From Corynebacterium dentalis (lineage in GTDB: Bacteria; Actinomycetota; Actinomycetes; Mycobacteriales; Mycobacteriaceae): a stretch of DNA of 64,000 nt. How positions within the stretch are numbered: position 1 is the first letter of the stretch; every line of letters starts with the position of its first letter. The position numbers were made by a program, and so were the translations under genes. The notes beneath the pieces were generated by a model that saw nothing but the letters and a program-made list of their open reading frames with translations, did no database searches and was not told where the DNA came from. The stretch is from the NCBI RefSeq assembly GCF_900232865.1, contig NZ_OCTS01000001.1, positions 295,413 to 359,412 on the forward strand, given 5' to 3'. Shown one piece after another: positions 55,399-64,000 of the stretch.

Positions 55399-57048
55399 AT
55401 GAATTCCCCTGCTGTTGCCCAAGAATCGCGCCGTCGCCGTACCTTTGCTGTCATCGCTCACCCCGATGCCGGTAAGTCCACGCTGACGGAGGCTCTTGCG
55501 CTGCACGCGCACGTGATAAACGAGGCCGGCGCGGTCCACGGCAAGGCGGGACGCAAGGCCACGGTGTCTGACTGGATGGAGATGGAAAAGGACCGCGGTA
55601 TCTCCATTGCTTCGTCCGCGCTGCAGTTCGAGTACGCGCCCGAGGGGCACGAGGGCGAGCCGTACATGATCAACCTGGTGGATACCCCGGGTCACGCGGA
55701 CTTCTCGGAAGATACCTACCGTGTGCTGTCCGCGGTGGATGCTGCGGTGATGCTCATCGACGGTGCGAAGGGCTTGGAGCCGCAGACGCTCAAGCTGTTC
55801 CGCGTGTGTAAGGCGCGTGGTTTGCCCATCGTCACGGTGGTCAACAAGTGGGACCGTCCGGGCCGTACTCCGCTGGAGCTGGTGGATGAGATTGTCAACG
55901 AGATCCAGTTGCAGCCCACTCCCCTGTTCTGGCCGGTTGGTGAGGCGGGAGACTTCCGCGGACTCGCCCGCATCAACGATGAGGGCGAGGCTGAAGAGTA
56001 CATCCACTTCACCCGCACGGCCGGTGGCTCCACCATCGCGCCGGAGGAAAACTACTCCCCTGACGAGGCCGAACAGCGCGAAGGCGATACCTGGTCCACT
56101 GCAGCCGAGGAAGTGGAGCTGCTGACGATGGACGGCGCTCAGCATGATCAAGAGCTGTTCGAGCAGTGCGTGACCTCGCCCATGATTTTCGCCTCTGCGA
56201 TGCTGAACTTCGGCGTGCACCAGATTCTGGACACGCTCGTGGCTCTTGCTCCTAGTCCCGCGGGCCGTAGTTCTGATCCGAAGGTGTTGGAGGCCGCCAG
56301 CGGCGCGAGTGCGGCGATCCAGGAGTTCCGCGAGACCACGGATGACTTCGCCGGAATCATCTTCAAGGTGCAGGCCGGTATGGATACAAAGCACCGCGAC
56401 CACTTGGCGTTCATGCGCGTGGTCTCCGGTGAGTTCGGCCGTGGCATGCAGGTCACGCACGCTCAGTCCGGCCGCAGTTTCTCCACGAAGTACGCGTTGA
56501 CGGTCTTTGGCCGCACCCGTTCCACCGTGGAGGCAGCCTACCCGGGTGACATCGTGGGCCTGGTCAACGCAGGTTCGCTGGCTCCGGGTGACACGATCTA
56601 CACCGGCAAGAAGGTGCAATTCCCACCGATGCCTCAGTTCGCCCCCGAGCACTTCCGCACGCTGCGCGCGAAGTCTCTGGGCAAGTACAAGCAGTTCCGC
56701 AAGGCTTTGGAGCAGCTAGATTCCGAGGGCGTGGTGCAGATCCTGCGCAACGACCTGCGCGGAGATGCTGCCCCAGTGATGGCCGCCGTGGGCCCCATGC
56801 AGTTCGAGGTCATGCAGGCCCGCATGGAGGTAGAGTACAACGTCGAGACCATCACGGATCCCATCCCTTACTCTGTGGCTCGCAAGACCGATGCGGATTC
56901 CGCCGCCGAGCTGGGCCGGCAGCGTGGCGTGGAGATTTTCACCCGTACGGATGGCGAGCTGATTGCTCTGTTCGGCGATAAGTGGAAGCTGGCGTTCGTG
57001 GAGAAGGAGCACCCGGACCTCACCTTGGAGCCGATGGTCGCGGATTAG
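55399..57048 (+). CDS. prfC: Peptide chain release factor 3
   Basis: The 549-aa translational GTPase recycles RF1/RF2 after termination. G1 AHPDAGKSTLTEAL, G2-region DRGISIASSALQF, G3 DTPGHADFSEDTYR and G4 VNKWDRPGR are intact, followed by domain II (FKVQAGMDTKHRDHLAFMRV) and RF3_C. The family keeps WMEMEKDRGIS, seen here, unlike EF-G. TAGGGT (55385-55390) is 8 nt before the ATG and no ribosome-binding site is seen, so probably leaderless. Confidence 0.94.
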   Translation: MNSPAVAQESRRRRTFAVIAHPDAGKSTLTEALALHAHVINEAGAVHGKAGRKATVSDWMEMEKDRGISIASSALQFEYAPEGHEGEPYMINLVDTPGHADFSEDTYRVLSAVDAAVMLIDGAKGLEPQTLKLFRVCKARGLPIVTVVNKWDRPGRTPLELVDEIVNEIQLQPTPLFWPVGEAGDFRGLARINDEGEAEEYIHFTRTAGGSTIAPEENYSPDEAEQREGDTWSTAAEEVELLTMDGAQHDQELFEQCVTSPMIFASAMLNFGVHQILDTLVALAPSPAGRSSDPKVLEAASGASAAIQEFRETTDDFAGIIFKVQAGMDTKHRDHLAFMRVVSGEFGRGMQVTHAQSGRSFSTKYALTVFGRTRSTVEAAYPGDIVGLVNAGSLAPGDTIYTGKKVQFPPMPQFAPEHFRTLRAKSLGKYKQFRKALEQLDSEGVVQILRNDLRGDAAPVMAAVGPMQFEVMQARMEVEYNVETITDPIPYSVARKTDADSAAELGRQRGVEIFTRTDGELIALFGDKWKLAFVEKEHPDLTLEPMVAD

Positions 57049-57089
57049 TCCGTTTCTTTTTCTCGACGCCAACTCCGCGCTACATCACG

Positions 57090-57128
57090 ATTGGATGAAA
57101 AGTTGCGCAGGATCCAATTGGTTGCGCA
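57090..57128. promoter_or_regulatory. Repeat-rich control region upstream of the MMPL gene
   Basis: Perfect inverted repeat ATTGGAT (57090-57096) / ATCCAAT (57112-57118) and a direct repeat GTTGCGCA (57102-57109 and 57121-57128), just upstream of TAATAT (57155-57160). Likely an operator, perhaps for one of the two TetR proteins encoded downstream. Confidence 0.5.
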
Positions 57129-57168
57129 AAACTCGAAAACTTTTTGAACCCTTGTAATATTTTCATAC

Positions 57169-59568
57169 ATGGCTACTTTCCTGTATCGCGTAGGCCGCTC
57201 CGCCTACGCCCACCGCTGGCGTTTTATCGCCGTCTGGCTGCTGCTCATCATCGGCATGGGCACCGCAGCCGCCACCTTGCAGACATCCACGACCATGAAC
57301 TTCAGCATTCCAGGACTGGAATCTGTCGAAACACAAGACAAGATCAAGGAGCGCTTCCCAAGTGGAGGCGAGGATGACCCGATGCAGGCCCCCAAGGGCA
57401 GCGTGGTCATTCAAGCTCCAGAGGGCTCTGATCTGACCGACCCTGGCGTCGACAAACAGGTAAACGACCTCATCGCCGCCCTCAAGGGCGTCGATTCCTT
57501 GACCAAAACGGACTCCATTGCCCCACCTGCACAGGCCGCCGAAGGCCTGAAGATGCAGATGACCAAGGTCATGACAGCGCAGAAGATGCCCCAAGAGCAG
57601 ATCGATGCGAACATCGCCGCTACCTCCCCGTTGAGCCCGGACAAGACCACCGGCATCGTTGAGGTGAACTTCGACGCCAAGACCACGATGGACATCACGG
57701 AGGAACAGCGCGACGAGCTGATCCAGGCCATCGAGGACAACAAGGGTGACCTCAAAGTGGCATGGAACGGCCAAGCCTTCCAGTCCAGCGAACCCGGCGG
57801 TAGTGCAGAACTCATCGGTATGGCAGTGGCTGCCATCGTGCTCATCCTGACCTTCGGTAGCTTCGTAGCCGCCGGACTGCCACTGCTGACCGCCGTGACC
57901 GGCCTGGGAATTGGCATCGCGGGCATCTTCGCAATGACCCACTTCACGGACACCATTTCCAGCATGACCCCCACCCTCGCCTCCATGATCGGCCTGGCCG
58001 TGGGCATCGACTATGCACTGTTCATCCTCGCGCGCTTCCGCAATGAGCTGATCAGGCACATCGGCGGGCAAGACCTCTCGCCAAAGGAACTGGCAGTAGA
58101 GCTGAAGAAGATCAGCCGGACCGAGCGCGCCCACCTGGCCGGACTGGCCGTGGGAAAGGCAGGCTCCGCCGTGGTCTTCGCGGGACTGACCGTGCTGATC
58201 GCGCTGGCTGCACTGTCCATCATCAACATCCCATTCCTGACCGCCATGGCTCTGGCCGCAGCGGCAACTGTAGCCGTCGCCGTGTTGGTTGCCACCACCC
58301 TGCTGCCTGCCATCATGGGCTTGTTCGGCACCAAGGTCTTCGCTGGTCGCGCCCTATTTGTGCAGGCTCCGGACCCAGAGAACGAGACCCCAACCATGGG
58401 TCTGAAGTGGGTTCGTACCGTTCGCAAGCGCCCAGTCATCTTCGCGCTGACCGCCGGATTACTGCTGGTGCTGCTGGCTATCCCAGCCATGAACCTGCGT
58501 TTGGCTATGCCTTCTGACGGCTCGATGTCACCGGACTCCCCTAACCGCATCGCCTACGAGATGATCAACGAGAGCTTCGGCCCTGGCCGCAACGCTCCGA
58601 TGATCACCCTGGTGGACTACAAGGACCTCAGCGATCAAGAAAAGGCCACGGCTACCCAGACCGCAATCAAGGATCTGCAAAGCACCGACGGCGTGGTCAA
58701 CGCCCAGGTGATCGCCACCAATGGTGACCCGAAGAACCCCGCCAATCTGGGCGATGCCGCGCAGGTGCTGGTGACCCCGGAGTACGGCGCCATCGACGAG
58801 CGCGCCGCAGACGTTCTGCATTCCCTGCGCTCCAACGAGTCCAGCTTCGAGAAAGCCACTGGCGCTTCCTACGCAGTTACCGGTACCACTCCGATGTACG
58901 AGGACATCTCTCAACGTTTGAACGATGCTCTCCTCCCCTACATCGCCATCGTGCTGGTGCTGGCATTCCTGCTGCTGATGGTCGTCTTCCGCTCCCTGTG
59001 GGTACCGCTGATCGCTGCCTTGGGCTTCGCTTTGTCCGTTGCCGCGACCTTCGGTGTCACCGTGGCTCTGTGGCAGATGGGCTTCGCCGGCATCATCAGC
59101 GATCCGCAGCCGATCATTTCCTTCTTGCCGATCATGCTCATCGGCATCGTATTCGGCCTGGCCATGGACTACCAGGTGTTCCTGGTGACCCGCATGCGCG
59201 AGGGCTGGGCGCACGGCAAGACCGCAGGAAACGCAGTGTCAAACGGCTTCAAGCACGGCGCCCGCGTCGTCACCGCCGCTGCTTTGATCATGATGTCTGT
59301 ATTCGCGGCCTTCATCCTGATGGACGAGCCGTTCATTAAGGTGATGGGCTTCGCGTTGGCCACGGCCGTTTTATTCGATGCCTTCGTCATCCGCATGACC
59401 TTCATCCCCGCAATGATGTTCCTGTTGGGAGAGCGCGCATGGAAGATTCCGAAGTTCCTGGACAAGCTGATCCCTTCCGTGGATGTGGAGGGCGAGAAGC
59501 TGCAGTCATTGGATCCGGAGGCCATGGATGGTCCTATTACCACCGAGCGTTCCGCCTCCCATGGCTAG
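57169..59568 (+). CDS. MMPL-family RND transporter
   Basis: The 799-aa protein has the two-fold MMPL layout: first helix (residues 15-35), extracellular loop 1, helices 2-6 (about 200-380), helix 7, extracellular loop 2, helices 8-12 (about 580-760). The proton-relay Asp-Tyr pairs are present in LAVGIDYALFILAR and FGLAMDYQVFLVTR. Such proteins move mycolate or other lipids and drugs across the inner membrane. TAATAT lies 8 nt before the ATG. The TetR gene overlapping its 3' end suggests inducible export; the substrate is unknown. Confidence 0.9.
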   Translation: MATFLYRVGRSAYAHRWRFIAVWLLLIIGMGTAAATLQTSTTMNFSIPGLESVETQDKIKERFPSGGEDDPMQAPKGSVVIQAPEGSDLTDPGVDKQVNDLIAALKGVDSLTKTDSIAPPAQAAEGLKMQMTKVMTAQKMPQEQIDANIAATSPLSPDKTTGIVEVNFDAKTTMDITEEQRDELIQAIEDNKGDLKVAWNGQAFQSSEPGGSAELIGMAVAAIVLILTFGSFVAAGLPLLTAVTGLGIGIAGIFAMTHFTDTISSMTPTLASMIGLAVGIDYALFILARFRNELIRHIGGQDLSPKELAVELKKISRTERAHLAGLAVGKAGSAVVFAGLTVLIALAALSIINIPFLTAMALAAAATVAVAVLVATTLLPAIMGLFGTKVFAGRALFVQAPDPENETPTMGLKWVRTVRKRPVIFALTAGLLLVLLAIPAMNLRLAMPSDGSMSPDSPNRIAYEMINESFGPGRNAPMITLVDYKDLSDQEKATATQTAIKDLQSTDGVVNAQVIATNGDPKNPANLGDAAQVLVTPEYGAIDERAADVLHSLRSNESSFEKATGASYAVTGTTPMYEDISQRLNDALLPYIAIVLVLAFLLLMVVFRSLWVPLIAALGFALSVAATFGVTVALWQMGFAGIISDPQPIISFLPIMLIGIVFGLAMDYQVFLVTRMREGWAHGKTAGNAVSNGFKHGARVVTAAALIMMSVFAAFILMDEPFIKVMGFALATAVLFDAFVIRMTFIPAMMFLLGERAWKIPKFLDKLIPSVDVEGEKLQSLDPEAMDGPITTERSASHG

Positions 59569-60190
59569 CAGCTACACACCGGGCATCCGCGAGAGAAAGA
59601 AGAGAGAGACACGCAACCGCCTCGCCAAGGCGGCTGTGGATCTCATCACGGAGGGGGGATTGGACGCCGCCACCATTGCGGCAATCTCTCAGCGTGCCGA
59701 CGTGTCCTCGCGGACGTTCCACAACTATTTTCCCCATCGCGATGCAGCCATCACGCACTTCTTGGAGTACACGGTGGACTGTGCGGTGGAGTGCTTGGAA
59801 CGGCAGCCACGCGGACTGCATGCGGTCGATGTGATGAAGAATGTGCGCGAGGCGTTCCTCGGCGAAGACAATTCCAGCGATCTCGCCAATGCCTTCGCGC
59901 AGGTGGAAGCCGCTATGCTCAACGTCCGCAGCTCCCAGCTGCTAGACATCCAGCACCAGTGCTTCCAAATGGGAAAGCGGCTGGCACAGGCGTTGAGTGA
60001 TTACAGCGAAGGGCGGCTCAGCCTGTTCGAGGCCTATATCTTTTTGAACATCAGTGTCGTAACATCGAAGGCGTCTCACGCAATCCAAATGTTTTCCGAC
60101 AATGATGAAGAAAAGGCCTTTGGCTGCGAATCTGAGAGTGCGGAAGAGAAAGCTTTCAACCTTTTGCGTTCCGGTTTCACGGGTTACTGA
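59561..60190 (+). CDS. TetR-family regulator, copy 1
   Basis: The 209-aa protein has an N-terminal TetR helix-turn-helix at about 15-60 (RNRLAKAAVDLITEGGLDAA, ISQRADVSSRTFHNYFPHRD) and a ligand domain with no recognised subtype. The ATG lies inside the end of the MMPL gene (8-bp overlap), so it is co-translated with it. Probably a repressor of the MMPL operon, with the repeats at 57.1 kb as candidate sites. Confidence 0.88.
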   Translation: MASSYTPGIRERKKRETRNRLAKAAVDLITEGGLDAATIAAISQRADVSSRTFHNYFPHRDAAITHFLEYTVDCAVECLERQPRGLHAVDVMKNVREAFLGEDNSSDLANAFAQVEAAMLNVRSSQLLDIQHQCFQMGKRLAQALSDYSEGRLSLFEAYIFLNISVVTSKASHAIQMFSDNDEEKAFGCESESAEEKAFNLLRSGFTGY

Positions 60191-60230
60191 CTTGTCGGTT
60201 ACTATAAAAGGGACTTTTTACCCCCTAAAA

Positions 60231-60242
60231 TACCCTCGGGTA
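60231..60242. promoter_or_regulatory. Candidate operator between the two tetR genes
   Basis: TACCCTCGGGTA is palindromic except for its centre and is followed directly by GTATT; TAAAAT and TAGTAT around it are possible -10 boxes. It lies about 105 bp before the second tetR. Autoregulation is plausible. Confidence 0.4.
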
Positions 60243-60347
60243 GTATTCTCTACCACTTCCCGCAGGATATTGGCCTCCATTAACCTGGTGGCAGGGTGGT
60301 GAAAACCAAAGAATCCCCGAGTTTCGTAACACCGAAAGAACGACTCT

Positions 60348-60992
60348 ATGGCTGTCATGCATATTCCCCCGGCACAAGAAGGCACGTCAGACAACGCCCG
60401 CACGCAATCGTTGCGTGAGCGTAAGAAGGCTGAGACGCGCGATCGTCTTGCTCGAGCGTCTGTCGAGTTGCTGTTGGAATACGGCGTGGAGCAAACCACG
60501 GTCTCGGAGATCACTGCTCGAGCAGGCGTATCCACTCGCACCTTCCACAACTACTTCGCCCACCGCGATGATGCATTCCTGCACTACATCGACGGATTCT
60601 TCACTCAGCTGGGCAAAGCCGTGGAAAGCTATCCGGAGCCAGCCCCCGTCGTCGAAATGTTGAAGAACATCCTCTGGGATTTCATCAACAACCCAGAGGA
60701 GGGCCTGGACTCCGCGCGACAGATCATCGCCGTAGCGGAACAGCTCAGCCTTTCCCTGCCCCACGAAGAGAAAAACCGAACGAACGAGATCTTCGATGAA
60801 CTCGGCGATACCCTCTTCCGCAAGACGGACGGCGGACTATCCCGCTACCAAGCACACCTGGCTGTGCACTTGGTTCTGGCAGCCGCCACCACTGCCATCG
60901 AGGCGCACATTACGAAGTCCATCACCGGTGGACGCGATCTGAAAAGCCTCTTCAACGAAGCCTTCGACCTGCTTCACCGCGGCTTGGGATAA
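60348..60992 (+). CDS. TetR-family regulator, copy 2
   Basis: The 214-aa protein has a TetR helix-turn-helix (RERKKAETRDRLARASVELL, ITARAGVSTRTFHNYFAHRD) closely similar to copy 1, including the shared RKK-E-R-RLA-A and STRTFHNYF signatures, so the two are paralogues whose ligand domains have diverged. It has its own upstream region of about 155 bp and is followed by a terminator. Confidence 0.88.
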   Translation: MAVMHIPPAQEGTSDNARTQSLRERKKAETRDRLARASVELLLEYGVEQTTVSEITARAGVSTRTFHNYFAHRDDAFLHYIDGFFTQLGKAVESYPEPAPVVEMLKNILWDFINNPEEGLDSARQIIAVAEQLSLSLPHEEKNRTNEIFDELGDTLFRKTDGGLSRYQAHLAVHLVLAAATTAIEAHITKSITGGRDLKSLFNEAFDLLHRGLG

Positions 60993-61008
60993 TGCCCGGT
61001 GCTCCACT

Positions 61009-61039
61009 CACCCGCTCCATTTCCGGAGTGGGTGTTTTT
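61009..61039 (+). terminator. Terminator after the second tetR
   Basis: Stem CACCCGCTCC / GGAGTGGGTG (one G-T pair), 6-nt loop, followed by TTTTTA. Confidence 0.85.
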
Positions 61040-61100
61040 ATAACCTCAAGCGCCTTGGCTACAATTCTTTCGGCTGCCGGGTCGTGCAATAATCAATAGC

Positions 61101-61838
61101 ATGTCTGATGTCCTCAACAGCCTCCTGAATGCCAGTTTTGTCATCGGTGGCTCCCCCATCCTCTGGCGGGAAATCATCGGCAACTGCTTTGGCTTGGCCT
61201 CCGCGATCGGCGGGATGAAGCGCGTGGTCTGGGCTTGGCCCGTGGGCATCATCGGCAACGCACTCCTGTTCACCGTATTTCTCGGTGGCGTGTTCCATAC
61301 TCCGCAGAACTTGGATCTTTACGGCCAGGCCGGCCGCCAGGTGATGTTCCTGCTGGTCAGCATCTACGGCTGGTGGAAGTGGTCACAGGCCAAGAAGAAA
61401 ATCCAGGAGCCAGCGGGCACGGATCCCAATCGCTCCATCTTTACCGAGCCACACGAGGATACAGCCGCGGTCCAACCTCACTGGGCTACCACTCAGCAAC
61501 GCATCGGGCTGTGCGTAGCGGGCATAGTCGGCACGGTCGGCTTCGCCCTGAGCTTCGACGCCATCGGGTCGTGGGGGCCGTGGGCCGATGCCTGGATCTT
61601 CACCGGCTCCATCCTCGCCACCTACGGCATGGCGCGCGGGTGGACGGAGTTCTGGCTGATCTGGATGGCCGTGGACATCGTGGGAATCCCACTGTTGGTC
61701 TTCGCCGGCTACTTCCCCTCCGCCGTGCTCTACCTGGTCTACGCGGCCTTCGTGCTGTGGGGCTTCGTGGTGTGGAACGGCGTACAGCGCTCCAATGACC
61801 AGGAAGCCCGCCTGCGTCAGCTCAGCAGCTCAGAGTAG
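61101..61838 (+). CDS. pnuC: Nicotinamide riboside/mononucleotide transporter PnuC
   Basis: The 245-aa protein has about seven helices and the PnuC signatures EIIGNCFGLASAIGGMK, WAWPVGIIGNALLF, GQAGRQVMFLLVSIYGWWKW and the late RGWTEFWLIWMAVDIVGIPL with conserved Trp/Asn/Asp positions. It imports an NAD precursor. AATAAT (61088-61093) lies 7 nt before the ATG, suggesting a leaderless mRNA. The 3' end overlaps the convergent hydrolase gene by 22 bp. Confidence 0.9.
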   Translation: MSDVLNSLLNASFVIGGSPILWREIIGNCFGLASAIGGMKRVVWAWPVGIIGNALLFTVFLGGVFHTPQNLDLYGQAGRQVMFLLVSIYGWWKWSQAKKKIQEPAGTDPNRSIFTEPHEDTAAVQPHWATTQQRIGLCVAGIVGTVGFALSFDAIGSWGPWADAWIFTGSILATYGMARGWTEFWLIWMAVDIVGIPLLVFAGYFPSAVLYLVYAAFVLWGFVVWNGVQRSNDQEARLRQLSSSE

Positions 61839-62875
61839 GTTTTCGGGTCCACGTCTTCCGCCCGTGCGGGATCGAAGCGTGCCGTACGGTCCTTGTCCAC
61901 CAGCACCGCCCGCACGCCTTCCGCGAAGTTTCCTTCTCGACGCAAGTGCCCACCGACCGCCAACTCATTTTTGAGTGCCGTCGCGAGATCCGTCTGCGCG
62001 CTGCGACGGAACACCTCCACGATCGCCACGAGGCTCGAAGGGTTGGCAGTCTCCAAAGATTCCCGCACGGCCCGCAAGAACTTCGCGTGGTCTTCGGCAT
62101 TGACATCCCCATTGACTTCGTCGGATTCTGCGATGCGACGCTCGATGTCCACCCACGAGCCAACCGCGAAGGTGTCCACGATCCACTTCTGATGCTTCTC
62201 CAGCACGGACTGCGGCTCATCCAGCTCCGACTGATCGATGCGCGCCGCTTGCAGCGCCTCGCGCAGAGACTGGGTGGGAAGTTGTTCGGCCAAGGCGTTT
62301 GCGTCGTCAACTAATACGTTGCCCAACCCGGTGAACAACATGTCCGCAGGCGACAACCGCCAGCCCGTGCACCCAATGAACAACCCAATCGCCGGGTCCA
62401 CGTCCAGGTGCGTGAGCGCGTGCGACATGCCCACATCGGGCACGAAACCGATGGCAGCCTCGGGCATTGCGCCCAGGGTCCGCGGGGTAATCACGCGGTG
62501 AGAACCGTGCGCAGAAATACCGAAGCCGCCACCCATGCACACCCCCTCCATCAGGGCGACGATGGGCTTGTTGTACTCCGCGAGCTGCAGGTTCAGGGCG
62601 TACTCATCGCGGAAGAAATCATCGCCGGGCTGATAGTTGCCTTCCATGTCAGTCTCGCGAACGCCACGGACATCGCCGCCCGCGCAGAAAGCGCGCTTGG
62701 CCGTGGAGCGGATGATCACCACCTCGATGGAATCATCGCTTTCCCACTTCGACACAGCCTGCGTGATCCCGGCGATCATGTCCGGAGTCAGGGAGTTCAG
62801 CGCTTTCGGGCGATCCAGCTCGATGACACCGGCATGGCCCTCAACGCGCGCAATAATATTTTTGTGATCAGACAT
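61817..62875 (-). CDS. 3-hydroxyisobutyryl-CoA hydrolase-like crotonase-family protein
   Basis: The 352-aa protein is longer than simple enoyl-CoA hydratases and fits the HIBCH group: IELDRPKALNSLTPDM, KRAFCAGGDVRGV (oxyanion hole), EGVCMGGGFGISAHGSHRV, AAIGFVPDVGMSHAL, and a C-terminal FAEGVRAVLVDKDRTARFDP block typical of HIBCH. It would release 3-hydroxyisobutyrate in valine degradation. Substrate assignment is by family. Confidence 0.87.
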   Translation of the reverse strand: MSDHKNIIARVEGHAGVIELDRPKALNSLTPDMIAGITQAVSKWESDDSIEVVIIRSTAKRAFCAGGDVRGVRETDMEGNYQPGDDFFRDEYALNLQLAEYNKPIVALMEGVCMGGGFGISAHGSHRVITPRTLGAMPEAAIGFVPDVGMSHALTHLDVDPAIGLFIGCTGWRLSPADMLFTGLGNVLVDDANALAEQLPTQSLREALQAARIDQSELDEPQSVLEKHQKWIVDTFAVGSWVDIERRIAESDEVNGDVNAEDHAKFLRAVRESLETANPSSLVAIVEVFRRSAQTDLATALKNELAVGGHLRREGNFAEGVRAVLVDKDRTARFDPARAEDVDPKTYSELLS

Positions 62876-62957
62876 ACCCCAACAGTGCCAGAAAATCCTT
62901 GGGCTCGGCTTAAGACCTGATAGTCCTAGACCTATGCGGCTGTGTGGATCTATGTAG

Positions 62958-64000
62958 CTACTTCTTCGCCTTGCCGGACTTAGCTTTTGCCTTGGAGGAC
63001 TTGCTGGACTTCTTGGCTTTGTCGGCCTTCTTCGCCTTGTCTTTGTCAGCCTTATCCTTGCCCGACTTCTTCACCTCAGCAGACTGGGCAGCCTTCTTCT
63101 TGTCTGCCTTGTCCTTGGCGGCTTTCTTATCCTTCTTGGACTTCGCAGACTTCTCCTCCGCCTTCAGCGCTGCCACGTGCTCCTTTTCCAACTGTTTGGC
63201 GGTGTCGGGAACATAACGGAACTGCGTACGAGAAGGACGCTCATACGACGACGCCGACTGCGGACGCGGCGGGATCTTCGGCACCTGCTTCTCCACGTAC
63301 TCCCACGGGATCGTATTCAACAAGTGATTGATCACGTTGATACGCGAGCGCTTCTTATCCTCAGACTCCACCGTGTACCACGGTGCCGACGGGATATCCG
63401 TGTGTATGAACATCTCATCCTTCGCACGCGAGTAATCCTCCCAGCGCGTGATGGACTGCAAATCCATCGGCGAAAGCTTCCACTGACGAAGCGGATCCTC
63501 GCGACGAGAGGTGAAACGACGGATCTGCTCGTCGTCGGACACAGAGAACCAGTACTTACGCAGCAGGATGCCATCCTCCACGAGGAGGCGCTCAAAGATC
63601 GGGGCCTGATGCAAGAAGCGGCGATACTCCTGCGTGGTGCAGAAACCCATCACGCGCTCCACACCAGCGCGGTTGTACCACGAGCGGTCAAAGATGACGA
63701 TCTCGCCGGCGGTGGGCAGCTTCTCGATGTAGCGCTGGAAGTACCACTGCCCCTGCTCACGGGAGTTCGGGGCGGGCAACGCTTCCACGCGGCAGGTGCG
63801 CGGGTTGAGGTACTGGGTGATGCGCTTGATGGCGGAGCCCTTACCGGCGGCGTCACGGCCCTCCATGATGATGACCACGCGGGCGCCGGTCTCCACGACC
63901 CACTGCTGCATTTCCACGAGCTCGGCCTGCAGGCGCTCCAGCTCTTCCTCGTAGGCGGCCTTGTCCAGCTTCGGCGGCTTGGTGGTGGCTGGTTCGGTGG
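62958..64000 (-). CDS. ppk2: Polyphosphate kinase 2 (PPK2), 5' end outside window
   Basis: At least 347 codons are visible; the frame is open through the right edge, so the GTG at 63917 is not the true start. Motifs: MEGRDAAGKGSAIKRI (Walker A), LPAPNSREQGQWYFQRYI, EIVIFDRSWYNRAGVE (Walker B), FCTTQEYRRFL and SITRWEDYSRAKDEM, the Pseudomonas-type PPK2 pattern. The last ~90 residues are a Lys/Ala/Ser-rich low-complexity tail with repeated KDKADKKKA-like units, probably disordered and able to bind polyphosphate or nucleic acid. It is a different subgroup from the PPK2 at 15.7 kb. Confidence 0.92.
   Translation of the reverse strand, partial: TEPATTKPPKLDKAAYEEELERLQAELVEMQQWVVETGARVVIIMEGRDAAGKGSAIKRITQYLNPRTCRVEALPAPNSREQGQWYFQRYIEKLPTAGEIVIFDRSWYNRAGVERVMGFCTTQEYRRFLHQAPIFERLLVEDGILLRKYWFSVSDDEQIRRFTSRREDPLRQWKLSPMDLQSITRWEDYSRAKDEMFIHTDIPSAPWYTVESEDKKRSRINVINHLLNTIPWEYVEKQVPKIPPRPQSASSYERPSRTQFRYVPDTAKQLEKEHVAALKAEEKSAKSKKDKKAAKDKADKKKAAQSAEVKKSGKDKADKDKAKKADKAKKSSKSSKAKAKSGKAKK

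Overview
The window is chromosomal DNA of a mycolic-acid actinobacterium, almost certainly a Corynebacterium. Supporting signs are high GC, mycothiol metabolism (mca), the short isoprenyl diphosphate synthase, an MMPL transporter, and the order ppx - DUF501 - ftsB - eno - lytic transglycosylase - mazG - mfd - glmU - prs - rplY - pth and mca - DUF4307 - greA - coaA - glyA, which matches Mycobacterium tuberculosis and C. glutamicum. The species cannot be fixed from sequence alone. Many genes have a TANNNT-type -10 box 7-8 nt before the start codon, so leaderless mRNAs look common.

Layout. 1-2.3 kb: a cobalamin riboswitch controls a DUF4430 surface protein and an EcfT transporter subunit; next to it a promoter overlapping a DtxR-like iron box drives a short minus-strand transcript that ends at a strong terminator. 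2.3-16.6 kb: fatty-acid enzymes, a glyA-pncA-echA operon, coaA, uppS, mca, greA, a Bax-inhibitor protein, gabD2, a methyltransferase, an SDR, NAD(P)HX dehydratase and a PPK2. 16.6-19.4 kb: decayed genes, namely an acyltransferase/GDPD deletion chimera and a split DUF222-HNH gene with a LexA box upstream. 19.4-32.2 kb: an antiporter and a defence locus with a huge exonuclease-TerB-BRCT-sigma4-like protein, divergent from an operon of a single-chain Type ISP-like restriction-modification enzyme and a DUF262-HNH (GmrSD-like) nuclease. 32.2-37 kb: sir2, large catalase, a decayed second sir2, an acetyltransferase and a short-armed tRNA with anticodon UAA. 37-43 kb: ppx to the lytic transglycosylase, then an MntR-like regulator without its dimerisation/metal domain and the scar of a deleted Mn/Zn ABC transporter. 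43-53 kb: mazG, mfd, tRNA-Gln, glmU, prs, a structured leader, rplY and two pth genes. 53-64 kb: TrkH/TrkA, prfC, MMPL with two TetR genes, pnuC, a 3-hydroxyisobutyryl-CoA hydrolase-like gene and a second PPK2 running off the end.

Two threads stand out. First, the defence locus: a restriction-modification enzyme and a putative modification-dependent nuclease are 9 bp apart in one operon, and the enzyme's target-recognition part has clearly lower GC than the rest. Second, repeated deletional erosion: at least three loci (acyltransferase/GDPD, the second sir2, mntR with its transporter) are fused leftovers of larger genes. NAD metabolism (pncA, pnuC, nnrD, sir2) and polyphosphate metabolism (two PPK2, ppx) are well represented.
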